From assembly GCA_963837355.1 (NCBI GenBank), contig CAWIMY010000002.1, positions 868,001-932,000 of the forward strand: a stretch of 64,000 bases of DNA. The letters run 5' to 3'. Of the stretch, positions 43,918 to 53,152 are shown piece after piece. The notes beneath the pieces were generated by a model, which worked only from the letters and a program-made list of their open reading frames with translations, had not been told where the DNA came from and searched no databases. The position numbers and the translations under genes are program-made. The stretch is from Aureispira sp963837355. GTDB taxonomy: Bacteria; Bacteroidota; Bacteroidia; Chitinophagales; Saprospiraceae. Each line of letters starts with the position of its first letter. The stretch's first letter is position 1.

Positions 43918-44160
43918 TTACTTGGCAGTACAAGTGTAACCAGCTGCTTCATAAGCATCTTTAAGCTCTTCATTATCAAGACCTGATGTAGCAACGCTAC
44001 CTCCACAGTTACCAGAGTTAGTAGCTTTTTGGTCACAAATATCAGCTGTACAACTAGCTGTACCAGCAGCAAACTCACACTCGTAGCAAGTTTCTTTTGC
44101 ACAAGAAGATAGACCGAAAGTAACGAATGCGCTAATAGCGAGAGCAAATAAATATTTCAT
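43918..44160 (-). CDS. Small cysteine-rich lipoprotein, unknown function
   Basis: This 80-residue protein has a lipoprotein signal peptide ending in a lipobox (GLSSC, Cys at residue 20). The short mature part carries six more cysteines (ETCYECEF, TASCTADICDQ, NCGG and the final YTCTAK), likely paired as disulphides or binding a metal at the envelope. Another frame overlaps it (43899-44147) but has no signal or family character. A TATCTTTG element lies 18-25 bases upstream of the start and a strong terminator downstream, which supports an independently transcribed small gene. No known family is recognised. Confidence 0.65.
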   Translation of the reverse strand: MKYLFALAISAFVTFGLSSCAKETCYECEFAAGTASCTADICDQKATNSGNCGGSVATSGLDNEELKDAYEAAGYTCTAK

Positions 44161-44511
44161 GATTAAGTTTTTTTAACACAAAGATACTAAGGTTTATTTT
44201 CTTATGAAGAAACTAGGGGATAGAAACTTTGTATTGGATTAAATGAATGGATATGTAAAAACTTTGTAATGATTTTACTACAAAATCTATACTGATACGA
44301 AGGTAAAAAAAGTTATCCTTTCTTAAAAGGGATTACACTATTTAAAGTATTAAATTGTGTTTTTTTATAAAAAAATACAAATGCAACGTTGTTAAAAGAA
44401 CGTAAATACCTTCTGTGACCACTATGCCCTCTAAAAATAGCTGTATCTTTGTCTGAATTGGTAATGAATTCTACTATACTATAAGCCGCCCCAAACGCAA
44501 CCAATAAGCAC
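44161..44511. other. Divergent intergenic region with two candidate -7 elements
   Basis: These 351 AT-rich bases lie between the small lipoprotein gene and the OmpA-like gene. TATCTTTG occurs on minus at 44186-44179 (for the lipoprotein gene) and on plus at 44444-44451 (for the OmpA-like gene, leader about 55 bases). Neither has a clear TTG at the right distance. No gene is seen. Confidence 0.4.
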
Positions 44512-46290
44512 ATGCAGCAGACGATTTTTGTTTTCCTTCTCCTTCTCGGCCTTTATGGGCAAAGCCAAGCACAAACGCCCCAGTATCAAGTAGAATTTGA
44601 TACGGGACAAACGGCTATTTCCCTAGCACAACTCGATAGCATCAAAGCCTTGGTGCGCCGCTCTAAGAGCAGCGGCCGCTCCAATATTCGGGTATTGGCC
44701 TACGCCCATGATGCCAAGGCAGGCGACACCAACGAACAGTTGTCGCGTCGTCGTGCCTATTTAATTCAGCAATGCTTGGAGCGGGAAGGGGTGCCACTTT
44801 CCCGTTTGCACATTCAGAACATCGTTTGCGATGCGACCGTAGAAGTCTGCACGGCTTGTGCCAACCTTTCCCTAGAGCACAGCGACGGCAGCCTGCCGCG
44901 CAACAGCTACAGCCAACGCAACCGCGAATTCCTGTATCGCCAATCCGAGGCCCTAAGCGAAAGTTTTTGGATTGATCCGAGTCAGGATAATTATGTGGTG
45001 AGCAAAGGGGGCGTGTTGATACACTTGCCTGCCAATACGCTAATTACTTCTTACAAGAGTCCCGTAAAACTCAAGCTGCGGGTACTAGAAAACAGCGTAG
45101 ACAATTGGTACCACGGCCTATCCAATCACCTAGACGACGGCTCCTTAAAGGCATACAAAACGGTTTACTTACAGGCGAGCCAAGAGGGCGCACTGCTTCC
45201 CTCTACCTTGCGTTATCCCGCCACAATTGTACTGCCCAATCAGTATCCCCAACCCCAGCAATGGACGTTATGGCAACAGCAAGAGCAACACTGGAAAATC
45301 CCTAGCCAGCACAGTAGCAGTGCGTTATTTTTAGGCGATTATTACCAAGATCAACCCAACGCTTGCGCGAACAACCAATCGACGGATATTTATGCGCCCA
45401 ACTATGGTGCTGCTCCCACTCGTCCTGCCTACATCCAGCTCCAACAAGCCACCGCTCTACAAGACGCCGCCATCGCTTCCCTCAACGAGCGCTTACAACC
45501 TTTGGAAGCCTTGCGTTACGACAAAAAGGGTAAAAAAGAAATCTGGACACCCCAGCAAAAACAACGCGCCTACCAACTCAACAACCAAAAATCCCGCCTG
45601 CTCGTCACCCGCGAGAAAATCCGCCGCGAGGCACAAAATCAAAATATAGCCTTGGAAGAGGCCTATTATCGGGCGCTGGGCCAATACAACCAAACGCGGC
45701 ACGAGCTACAAACCAACTACGTCCAAGCACTAGAACAGCGCGCCCGTCAAAAAAACTATGAGAATGCCGCGCCCAATACCATTATGGCCGAAGACCGTTG
45801 CTTGGCCTTACAACATTACCAACGCTTGTTGCAAGCGGAGTATGATTCGGCACAGTATCAGGCCATTCAACAGCGTCTAGCGCAACTGCCCGCTACTACG
45901 GGAGCCCGCGATTTGGGCTACTGGATCAAAAGTGACCAGCTTGGTTGGTTGGCCCTTGGTCTTGCTGATAATAAAAGTGCCAAAGGCACGGCTCAGTTTT
46001 TTGCCGAAAGCAGCGCTTCGCCGTATAAAATCACCGCGTTCTACCATCAAAAAGATGGGCAGATTATCGAAGGACAACCCCAAGAGAATGGGCGCTTGAC
46101 TTTTGCGGGAATTGACCCCTTACAAGGAGGCCAACTCTTGGCAGTATTGGAGCAAGACGGTGAATTTTGGCTAGCCCTGCAACCCATTGGCGGAAACGCT
46201 GTTTCCTTAGCAAACAAAACAGTAGGCTTACAATTTGAATACCGTAGTTTGGTCGATGCCTTGCAAAAAAATCCTGCCACCCGCTTGTAA
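44512..46290 (+). CDS. Secreted protein with N-terminal OmpA-like domain and helical region
   Basis: The 592-residue precursor opens with a signal peptide (MQQTIFVFLLLLGLYGQSQA). Residues about 25-125 resemble an OmpA peptidoglycan-binding fold: VEFDTGQTAISLAQLDSIKA, RVLAYAHDAKAGDTNEQLSR, RRRAYLIQQCLEREGVP. The usual Asp is in an altered context (AHDAKAG rather than GHTDxxG), so binding may differ. A beta-rich middle (about 150-270) is followed by a long charged helical region (about 310-450; KGKKEIWTPQQKQRAYQLNN) and a C-terminal domain. The function is unknown; a periplasmic envelope role is inferred. The downstream permease starts 129 bases later on the same strand. Confidence 0.72.
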   Translation: MQQTIFVFLLLLGLYGQSQAQTPQYQVEFDTGQTAISLAQLDSIKALVRRSKSSGRSNIRVLAYAHDAKAGDTNEQLSRRRAYLIQQCLEREGVPLSRLHIQNIVCDATVEVCTACANLSLEHSDGSLPRNSYSQRNREFLYRQSEALSESFWIDPSQDNYVVSKGGVLIHLPANTLITSYKSPVKLKLRVLENSVDNWYHGLSNHLDDGSLKAYKTVYLQASQEGALLPSTLRYPATIVLPNQYPQPQQWTLWQQQEQHWKIPSQHSSSALFLGDYYQDQPNACANNQSTDIYAPNYGAAPTRPAYIQLQQATALQDAAIASLNERLQPLEALRYDKKGKKEIWTPQQKQRAYQLNNQKSRLLVTREKIRREAQNQNIALEEAYYRALGQYNQTRHELQTNYVQALEQRARQKNYENAAPNTIMAEDRCLALQHYQRLLQAEYDSAQYQAIQQRLAQLPATTGARDLGYWIKSDQLGWLALGLADNKSAKGTAQFFAESSASPYKITAFYHQKDGQIIEGQPQENGRLTFAGIDPLQGGQLLAVLEQDGEFWLALQPIGGNAVSLANKTVGLQFEYRSLVDALQKNPATRL

Positions 46291-46419
46291 ATAGCCTACG
46301 AAATAAGGCGCTTGGTCGAATAGTAGAGGGACTTGTGCGGTAAAAATAGTAGCTTGGGAATAGATTTTATACGCTTATTGGCAACAAAGTCTATTTTAAA
46401 CCATCGTTTAGCTTGTACT

Positions 46420-47661
46420 ATGACCCTTACGGAAAATATCAGTCTCGCCTTAATTGCCATTCGCGCCAATCTCTTGCGCGCGGTGCTCACGTTGCTCATT
46501 ATCGCTTTTGGGATTATGGCCTTGGTGGGCATTCTCACTTCTATTGATGCCATTGAAAGCTCCCTCACCAACAACTTGGCGAGTATGGGAACCAATACCT
46601 TTAATGTCGTTCGGAAGGGGACAGGAATTGGAGGGGGGAGACGTGGCCGCCGCCGTACGATAGGGGATAAAATCACCTTTGAGCAAGCCAGTACCTTCAA
46701 AAAACGCTATGATTATCCCGCACAAGTATCGCTGTCGGCGTTGGGTAGTATGTCGGCGGTCGCCAAATATGAAACGACAGAAACGAACCCCACGACTACC
46801 GTTTATGGGGCTGACGAAACCTATCTCAACGTAGCAGGATATCAATTATTGGCAGGTCGTAATTTAACCGCTATAGAAGCCGAGGAAGGCCGCAACTTGA
46901 TTATTGTCGGGTCGGATATTCGCAAGCAACTCTTTGCCAATTGGCCACCCACTAACATCTTAGGACAACGCATTTCTATTCGCAACATACAGTTTACCAT
47001 CATTGGATTATTAGAAGAAAAGGGCTCTAGTTTTGCCTTTAATGGTGACCAGTTGGTAATTATTCCCTTACAGACCTTGCGCAAGTATTTTGGTTCACAA
47101 ACAGATTCTTACAACCTTTCGGTTATGGTGACCGATGCCCTTAATATTGATCCTGCTATGGCTGCCGCCGAAGGTTTGCTGCGTCAAATTCGCCGTACAG
47201 GACTAGGCGAGGAGTCAGATTTTGAATTACAAAAAAGCGATGGCTTAATTTCTCTTATTGTAGAAAACACGGCTACGCTACAACTGGCGGCTATTTTTAT
47301 TGGCTTGATTACCCTATTGGGGGCGGCTATTGGCCTAATGAACATCATGTTGGTCTCCGTAACAGAACGTACCCGAGAAATTGGAATTAGCAAATCGTTG
47401 GGTGCTACACGACGCATTATTCTTGTCCAATTTTTGGTAGAAGCTATTGTGATTTGTCAATTGGGCGGCTTTGTTGGAATTATGCTAGGCATCTTGGCGG
47501 GCAATGGCGTAACATACTTTTTTGGTGGGGCTTTTGTAGTGCCGTGGGCATGGATTGCACTGGGCTTTTCGCTCTGTTTTGCCGTGGGCGTGCTATCGGG
47601 GTTGTACCCTGCGATCAAAGCTTCGCGCTTGGATCCAATTGAGGCGTTGCGGTATGAATAA
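46420..47661 (+). CDS. MacB-type ABC transporter permease
   Basis: The ATG at 46420 (MTLTENISLALIAIRANLLR) fits the family; an upstream codon at 46333 adds unrelated residues. The 413-residue protein has the MacB/FtsX architecture: one N-terminal membrane helix (LTLLIIAFGIMALVGIL), a large periplasmic MacB_PCD domain (about 45-265), then three C-terminal helices in an FtsX domain with RTREIGISKSLGATRRIILV and the ending YPAIKASRLDPIEALRYE. Such permeases work with a MacB-type ATPase, often in efflux or lipoprotein handling. No ATPase gene is adjacent, so a partner must be encoded elsewhere. It is well conserved with no damage. Confidence 0.93.
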   Translation: MTLTENISLALIAIRANLLRAVLTLLIIAFGIMALVGILTSIDAIESSLTNNLASMGTNTFNVVRKGTGIGGGRRGRRRTIGDKITFEQASTFKKRYDYPAQVSLSALGSMSAVAKYETTETNPTTTVYGADETYLNVAGYQLLAGRNLTAIEAEEGRNLIIVGSDIRKQLFANWPPTNILGQRISIRNIQFTIIGLLEEKGSSFAFNGDQLVIIPLQTLRKYFGSQTDSYNLSVMVTDALNIDPAMAAAEGLLRQIRRTGLGEESDFELQKSDGLISLIVENTATLQLAAIFIGLITLLGAAIGLMNIMLVSVTERTREIGISKSLGATRRIILVQFLVEAIVICQLGGFVGIMLGILAGNGVTYFFGGAFVVPWAWIALGFSLCFAVGVLSGLYPAIKASRLDPIEALRYE

Positions 47662-47679
47662 CGCACCTATTCTTTGGGT

Positions 47680-48321
47680 CTAGCCCAATAATTTCTCTAA
47701 CAACTTGTAATTGTCTGAGCCCAATTGTGTCAACAAGTCGTTGTTGGCCAACTGCCTAGCTTGCGAAATAGCGCGTTGCACATAGGGCAAAAACCGCTCT
47801 GGCCGAATCGCATTTTTGAGATACCCCCCTTCCAAATTTCTATTCAAATACTGATCTAAAAACCGCTTCTTCTTATTGAGTTTTCTATTGGTCAATAACT
47901 CCTCTTCCTTGAAGTCGGCCACATCAAAATGATGTAGAAAGAGCCAAAATTCAAAGCAAGGATTGGTCAAAGCCACATAAAAATTCTTTTCCGCTTGGCA
48001 CTTTTCTAGCCACTCTTCCAACTTCCAGCGATCGCGGTCGATAATCATCCAAAATTCGTCGGTAGGCTTCGTACGGTAGCTGTTTTTATAGGTTTTGAGT
48101 TGCTGAAAAACGTGTTTGGGAGCGCTCATGGTGTCGAGGCGCGCGCGTTTGAGGGACAAAATCTTAATGACGGTATCGCTGTAGCGCAACTGCTCCTTCA
48201 GCGCTTGATAATATTGTGGCTCTGTTTCATTGCCCTCGTAGGCCAAAATGTATAACTTTTCGGGGCTTTTGCTAACGCGGGTACGCCGTCCAATGCCACT
48301 GTTGCGATCTCTAAACTTCAT
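47680..48321 (-). CDS. rloB: RloB family TOPRIM-like protein (AbiL-type defence partner)
   Basis: This 213-residue RloB-type protein begins MKFRDRNSGIGRRTR. Motifs fit the family: YILAYEGNETEPQYYQALKE (acidic Glu cluster of a TOPRIM-like fold), EFWMIIDRDRWKLEEW (DxD), and NPCFEFWLFLHHFDV. RloB is thought to be a nuclease-like effector, working with the RloA ATPase next to it; pairs of this kind appear as AbiLi/AbiLii and resemble the PARIS AriA/AriB logic. The start at 48321 is chosen because it overlaps the RloA stop by 11 bases and matches the family; the longer frame to 48342 is less likely. Activity against phage is inference. Confidence 0.88.
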   Translation of the reverse strand: MKFRDRNSGIGRRTRVSKSPEKLYILAYEGNETEPQYYQALKEQLRYSDTVIKILSLKRARLDTMSAPKHVFQQLKTYKNSYRTKPTDEFWMIIDRDRWKLEEWLEKCQAEKNFYVALTNPCFEFWLFLHHFDVADFKEEELLTNRKLNKKKRFLDQYLNRNLEGGYLKNAIRPERFLPYVQRAISQARQLANNDLLTQLGSDNYKLLEKLLG

Positions 48322-49729
48322 GTGCCATTGGCTTTGGAGCATCAGATTTATTGGAGGCCACTACTGCCGAGAGTTTGTAGGGATTGCCAAACTTTGGAAT
48401 TGCTTGATAGCGCCCCAATAAGTAATCCTTGCGGATTTTTTTATCAAAACGAATGTTGTATTCCTCTAAAGAGTAAATGGACGAAGCGCCAGTCTTGTCT
48501 TTTTTGACAAACCAAATTTCGTCCTTGCGCAACAAATCTTGGGTGAGCAGGGTAGTGGCGTGGCTGGCTAAAATCAGTTGGCTATCAATACCCGTCGAAT
48601 GTTCTAAAAATAAATCTAGCAATTCGTAAATCAAATTGGGGTGCAAACTCCGCTCCATCTCATCGACAATAAATACATTGTCCCCTGCAAACAAATCAAT
48701 CAACATCGGAATAAAATCCATAATCCGTTGCGTACCATCGGACTCTTCGTGCACATCAAAATAACTCATTTCGTTGTCAGAACCCTCAATGCGGTGCTTT
48801 GTCATTAGTTTGCAAACCGAAATTTCATCCTGCTCATTCTTAGAAAAGAAATAACGGATATTTTTGACAGGATTGTCAATGATAGCGGTGGTTTTGTCAG
48901 AAGTGCGGTTGAGTAAGCTGCTCTTGACTTCCTCTTTGACCCGCTCGGGCAATTCCGTTTGATCCATGTCAATTTCCTCTAGTGTGATACCATCGATGCC
49001 CGTATCAAAATAGGACAAAAATTCTCGGTACAGGGTAGTTAGCCGTTCGCTTTGTTGTAATTCAAACTCTAAGCTGGGCGTTTTAGAATGCGGATACCAA
49101 ATGGTCAACGTATTTTGAAACCAGTCTAGCACGCGGAGCAAATCGTCAATGGTATCGACGTGCTCTTGGACATTGCGGTTTTTTATTTCTGTTAAGAACA
49201 GTTGATTCTCTGGGGTGCCCATTGCGATGAATTCTAGGAACTGTGCTTGCTTGCTTTTGGTAGGACGGGTTTGTAAGGCCGTCAAATCAAAGTCGTTGTG
49301 GTCGCGCTCAAAAATAACCTTGCTGCGTTTGTTATCAATTTGATACAGCCATTCTCCTTCAATTCTACGCTTGCTAAATAGAAAGCCATAGGCATAACAA
49401 CGCCCTTGGTGTTTGATTTCAAACTCCATACGGCTGGGTTGCTCCAAACTATTTTTGTTTAGTTTGAAAGGCTGAAAGTCAAGCAAGTGGTTAGGGGCCG
49501 TCCCTTTGAGCAGCAGTTGTTGCCCGAAGTGAATGGCTTTTACTAAGTTGGATTTGCCTGAAGCATTGGCACCATAGAGCACGGCAGTTTTGACCAAATT
49601 AACATCTTTCTTAGAAGTTTTTTTGATTAAGTGATGAGCTTTGTTGCGACCGCCCATACCTGCTACCATAGAGAAGGTGTGCCGCTCTTTAAATGACAAA
49701 AAATTCTCAATACTGAAAGTAATTAGCAT
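48311..49729 (-). CDS. rloA: RloA family AAA/ABC-type ATPase (AbiL-type defence sensor)
   Basis: This 472-residue SMC/OLD-like ATPase has the N-terminal strand block MLITFSIENFLSFKERHTFS, Walker A GANASGKSN (about residue 52-60), a long helical insert and beta segments. The C-terminal Walker B is FIVDEMERSLHP, followed by the H-loop LILASHATTLL. This is the domain plan of RloA/AbiLi ATPases, which sense infection and control a toxic partner. It is co-transcribed and overlaps with rloB, the order seen in AbiL-type and PARIS-type systems. Phage defence is the expected role, but no test is possible from sequence. Both proteins appear intact. Confidence 0.88.
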   Translation of the reverse strand: MLITFSIENFLSFKERHTFSMVAGMGGRNKAHHLIKKTSKKDVNLVKTAVLYGANASGKSNLVKAIHFGQQLLLKGTAPNHLLDFQPFKLNKNSLEQPSRMEFEIKHQGRCYAYGFLFSKRRIEGEWLYQIDNKRSKVIFERDHNDFDLTALQTRPTKSKQAQFLEFIAMGTPENQLFLTEIKNRNVQEHVDTIDDLLRVLDWFQNTLTIWYPHSKTPSLEFELQQSERLTTLYREFLSYFDTGIDGITLEEIDMDQTELPERVKEEVKSSLLNRTSDKTTAIIDNPVKNIRYFFSKNEQDEISVCKLMTKHRIEGSDNEMSYFDVHEESDGTQRIMDFIPMLIDLFAGDNVFIVDEMERSLHPNLIYELLDLFLEHSTGIDSQLILASHATTLLTQDLLRKDEIWFVKKDKTGASSIYSLEEYNIRFDKKIRKDYLLGRYQAIPKFGNPYKLSAVVASNKSDAPKPMAHEV

Positions 49730-50134
49730 AGTTCTAGTCGATTTTAGGTCTAAGTTAGAGAAAAAATCACAAAGTAGGCTGTTTTTCTACAACTATTCTT
49801 TTAGCAAAAAAGTTGCCATCCGCAGTAATTGTCAACAATTTATACCCAAAAAAGAACGTTATTCTTATAAATGTTCCAACACAACTACCCCTAGCCATCC
49901 ATTTTATAAGGCATCTTTAAATGGTATTAAACAAAAGATAAAAAGCCCTGTTTTAGCTAAACAATCAGCAAAAAAAATGCTGCTCAATCCTCAACAAACC
50001 CTTCAGAATAATAATGATTTTCAGTTTTTATTGAAACTTGTGAAACTAATTGGCAAAAAAACAGCTTAGAACTAACAGAATTCTCTATTTTATGCTGTAC
50101 TTTTGGCCTGTAGTATTGTAATACCAACCAAGTT
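49730..50134. other. Intergenic region between rloA and fni
   Basis: These 405 bases lie between divergent genes. A plus-strand open frame (49641-50069) crosses rloA in antisense and has no recognisable features. A TACTTTTG element at 50098-50105 may be the -7 box for fni, with no clear -33 box. Nothing else is seen. Confidence 0.45.
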
Positions 50135-51187
50135 ATGGAACATCAACCTCCCCAAAAGACCTACATCGACAACGACGAAACAGCTGTTTCGCGCAAACAA
50201 GACCACATTGAACTGGCGTTTCAGTCGCAAGTGAGTAAAAGCGTCATTGATGACCGCTTTTATTACGAGCCACTATTGGCAGGCCATCCCCAAGCAGGAG
50301 ACGAAGCACCATTTGAGTTTCTGGGCAAAACCATGCGGGTGCCCTTGTGGGTATCGAGCATGACAGGGGGCACGGAGTATGCCAACAGCATCAACCACAA
50401 TTTGGCAAGAGCGGCCAAAGAATTTGGTTTTGGAATGGGCTTGGGGTCTTGCCGCAGTTTATTGACTAGCGACGAGTATTTACCTGATTTTGATGTGCGT
50501 TCGGTTATCGGAGACGATTTACCGTTGTATGCCAACTTGGGAATTGCCCAGTTGGAACAGTTGATAGCAGAAAATAAAACCGACTTGATTACGGCTTTGC
50601 TGGATAAATTAAGTGTCGACGGTTTGATTATTCACGTCAATCCTTTTCAGGAATGGCTACAGCCAGAGGGTGACCGCTTCCAACATCCACCAGTGGAGAC
50701 GATTCAGCGCTTATTGGATAAATTTCCTGATACGTCGTTTATTGTGAAGGAAGTAGGACAGGGCATGGGGTATCAAAGTTTAAAGACCTTGCTGCAGTTG
50801 CCGTTGGCCGCGATTGATTTTGCTGCTAATGGTGGAACAAATTTTGCGAAGTTAGAGCTACACCGTTCTGATCCTGCTTACCGCGCCATTTATGCTAAAC
50901 TCGCCAATATTGGACACAGTGCCACCGAGATGGTGGACTTGACCAATGAATTAGTCGCTACCCTAGACACCCGCGCGATCTGCCAACAAATTATCGTTTC
51001 TGGGGGCATTCAAGATTTCTTGGATGGCTACTATTGTATTAATAAATTGACGGTGCCCGCGATATATGGGCAGGCATCGGCGTTCTTAAAACATGCTCGT
51101 GGAGCATACGAACCGTTGCGCGCTTATGTCGCCGCCCAAGTGGACGGCCTAAAGGTAGCCCGCAACTTCTTGACCGTAAAAGAGTAA
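50135..51187 (+). CDS. fni: Type 2 isopentenyl-diphosphate delta-isomerase
   Basis: Interconverts isopentenyl and dimethylallyl diphosphate using reduced FMN, for isoprenoid (quinone, carotenoid, undecaprenol) synthesis. The 350-residue protein shows the family start SRKQDHIELAFQSQVSKSVI with DDRFYYEPLL, the FMN/active-site block WVSSMTGGTEYANSIN, GLGSCRSLL and NPFQEWLQPEGD (Gln-Glu ligands of Mg). KEVGQGM, AIDFAANGGTNFAKLE and VSGGIQDFLDGYYC follow. It is placed directly upstream of mvaA, both in the mevalonate route, and is likely co-transcribed (99 bases apart). The start ATG at 50135 is natural. There are no anomalies. Confidence 0.97.
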   Translation: MEHQPPQKTYIDNDETAVSRKQDHIELAFQSQVSKSVIDDRFYYEPLLAGHPQAGDEAPFEFLGKTMRVPLWVSSMTGGTEYANSINHNLARAAKEFGFGMGLGSCRSLLTSDEYLPDFDVRSVIGDDLPLYANLGIAQLEQLIAENKTDLITALLDKLSVDGLIIHVNPFQEWLQPEGDRFQHPPVETIQRLLDKFPDTSFIVKEVGQGMGYQSLKTLLQLPLAAIDFAANGGTNFAKLELHRSDPAYRAIYAKLANIGHSATEMVDLTNELVATLDTRAICQQIIVSGGIQDFLDGYYCINKLTVPAIYGQASAFLKHARGAYEPLRAYVAAQVDGLKVARNFLTVKE

Positions 51188-51286
51188 ACGACTAGAACTA
51201 GTCATAAGAGTTTTCAATAAAATACCCCAGTACAACTGCTTTCTTATGATGATTCTTCAACAACCTCTCTGTAAAATTAACGAATT

Positions 51287-52642
51287 ATGAAGAAGCCAAC
51301 AATCGTATCTGGATTTTCAAAACTATCTAAACGGGGAAAAATTCGTTGGTTGGTAGAGAATTTCTTTACGAATTCTGAAGAAGTAGCCCGCGAGCTGAAG
51401 AGCTTCTGGTATGGGGATCCCCAAAAGCAAAAAATCTTTGATGATTTTAGCGAAAATACCATCAGTAACTTCTATTTGCCCTATGGGGTTGTGCCGAATT
51501 TGCAGATCAACGACCAGTTGTACTGTGTACCAATGGTGATCGAAGAATCGTCAGTTGTGGCGGCGGCGTCTAGCGCTGCCAAATATTGGCTCAAACGCGG
51601 TGGTATCAAAGCCGAAATCATAGCCACTCAAAAAATAGGTCAAGTACACTTTGACTGGAAAGGAGAATCTATCGAGTTGCAGCGCGTGTTTTCGCTCTTA
51701 CAAAACCGTATTTATGAAGATACGGCTCATATTACTAATAACATGCGTCGTCGTGGCGGTGGAATTGGTAATATTGAGTTGATTGATATGACCCACTTGG
51801 AGCCAAATTATTACCAACTCAAAATGACTTTTGAGACCTGTGACTCGATGGGTGCCAACTTTATTAACTCTACGTTAGAAGAGACAGGGCGCTCCTTGCG
51901 GGCTTTTATTAGCGAACAAGAAAGCTGGCCGAACGCTGCTAGAGAAGTGAACGTCATCATGGCCATTTTGTCCAACTATACGCCTGAGTGTTTGGTGCGG
52001 GCGTGGGTAGAATGTCCCGTGTCGGAATTGGGTACTTTTGAGAATGGCAACATGGACGCAGAAACATTTGCGTACAAATTTGATAAAGCCTTAAAAATTG
52101 CGCACATTGATGTGCATCGTGCTACGACCCACAATAAGGGTATTTTTAATGGGATTGATGCTGTGGCTTTGGCAACAGGCAATGATTTTCGTGCGATTGA
52201 ATCCTGTGGACACACGTACGCCGCACGCGATGGCAAATACAAGAGTTTGTCCAATGTAACCATCGAAGACGGCGTTTTCAAATTTTGGTTGGATATTCCG
52301 ATGGCAGTAGGAACCGTAGGCGGCTTAACAGCCTTGCATCCTTTAGCCAAGCGTTCTTTAGAAATGTTGGGTAACCCTTCTGCAGAAGAGTTGATGATGG
52401 TCATTGCGGCGGCAGGCTTGGTGCAAAATTTTGCAGCCGTGCGCTCTTTGGTGACAACAGGTATCCAACAAGGCCACATGAAAATGCACTTGGTAAATAT
52501 TCTCAACCACTTAGAAGCGACAGAGAAAGAGGCGCTAGTTGTCTTGTCTCACTTCAAAGATAGATTGGTTTCCTTCACTGCTGTACGTGATTTTTTGACC
52601 TTATTGCGTACTAATTCCGCCAAGACATTGGGCATGAAATAG
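51287..52642 (+). CDS. mvaA: Hydroxymethylglutaryl-CoA reductase, class II
   Basis: Converts HMG-CoA to mevalonate (or, in degradative use, the reverse), the key step of the mevalonate pathway. The 451-residue product matches class II (bacterial) enzymes: MVIEESSVVAAASSAAKYW (catalytic Glu), QVHFDWKGESIELQRVF, DSMGANFINSTLEE (dinucleotide region), HNKGIFNGIDAVALATGNDF (catalytic Lys and Asp), and the C-terminal IQQGHMKMHL with the catalytic His. The pairing with fni supports a biosynthetic role. The DivIC-like gene starts 57 bases after the stop. All catalytic motifs are intact. Confidence 0.97.
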   Translation: MKKPTIVSGFSKLSKRGKIRWLVENFFTNSEEVARELKSFWYGDPQKQKIFDDFSENTISNFYLPYGVVPNLQINDQLYCVPMVIEESSVVAAASSAAKYWLKRGGIKAEIIATQKIGQVHFDWKGESIELQRVFSLLQNRIYEDTAHITNNMRRRGGGIGNIELIDMTHLEPNYYQLKMTFETCDSMGANFINSTLEETGRSLRAFISEQESWPNAAREVNVIMAILSNYTPECLVRAWVECPVSELGTFENGNMDAETFAYKFDKALKIAHIDVHRATTHNKGIFNGIDAVALATGNDFRAIESCGHTYAARDGKYKSLSNVTIEDGVFKFWLDIPMAVGTVGGLTALHPLAKRSLEMLGNPSAEELMMVIAAAGLVQNFAAVRSLVTTGIQQGHMKMHLVNILNHLEATEKEALVVLSHFKDRLVSFTAVRDFLTLLRTNSAKTLGMK

Positions 52643-52698
52643 TGGCTTAGTTGGAGCAAGCGCCCCAAGTAAGACGAACAATTCAAAAAACGATTATT

Positions 52699-53019
52699 AT
52701 GGCAAGAAAACCGAGTAAGCTAGAACTGCTGCTACAAGATGTCCCACCGCCTTTGCGCAACAAATTTATTTTGGTGACGGGCCTATTTGTAATATGGATG
52801 TTTTTCTTTGACGACAACAGTGTTATTTCTCAATACAAATTGCAGAGTACCCGACAGGAGTTAGAAGAGAAATTGGAATACCACAAAGGAGAGATCAGCA
52901 AGAGCGAAAAAGACAACCGCGAGTTGCTAACAGACGATAAATCAAGAGAAAAGTTTGCCCGCGAGCATTATTATATGAAAAAAGCGGACGAAGAGCTGTT
53001 CATTATCGAAGAACAGTAA
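52699..53019 (+). CDS. DivIC/FtsB-like septum formation initiator
   Basis: The ATG at 52699 (MARKPSKLELLLQDVPPPLR) is preferred to 52651, whose 16 extra residues are not conserved-looking. The 106-residue protein has one membrane helix (FILVTGLFVIWMFFF) after a short basic cytoplasmic tail. A coiled-coil region (LQSTRQELEEKLEYHKGEIS) follows, then DDKSREKFAREHYYMKKADE with the family's 'ExxAREnyymkk' block. The FtsB/DivIC family helps assemble the division septum by bridging FtsL and FtsQ. It follows mvaA on the same strand with 56 bases between, perhaps one operon. A separate promoter serves the next gene. Confidence 0.88.
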   Translation: MARKPSKLELLLQDVPPPLRNKFILVTGLFVIWMFFFDDNSVISQYKLQSTRQELEEKLEYHKGEISKSEKDNRELLTDDKSREKFAREHYYMKKADEELFIIEEQ

Positions 53020-53061
53020 GGCGCTCGAATAGATTTGCTTTTGTCGAAAACCAAGTAATTA

Positions 53062-53093
53062 TTTGGCGCTCCTTTACGGAATTTGTAAATTTG
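53062..53093 (+). promoter_or_regulatory. Promoter for sucD
   Basis: TTTG (53062-53065), a 20-base spacer and TAAATTTG (53086-53093) match the Bacteroidota sigma consensus exactly. The leader to the ATG at 53153 is about 54 bases. Confidence 0.7.
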
Positions 53094-53152
53094 AACAACA
53101 CACGGCTTTTACAGCCTAACATTACATTCACAATTAAAAAATAACCAATACA

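Noticed and set aside
43899..44147. Alternative frame overlapping the small lipoprotein
   Set aside because: The 43918-44160 frame has the lipobox and Cys pattern; this one is a Leu/Val-rich shadow.
49641..50069. 142-codon plus-strand frame across the rloA start
   Set aside because: It is antisense to rloA, without signal, domain or start context, and its composition follows the opposite strand and AT-rich spacer.
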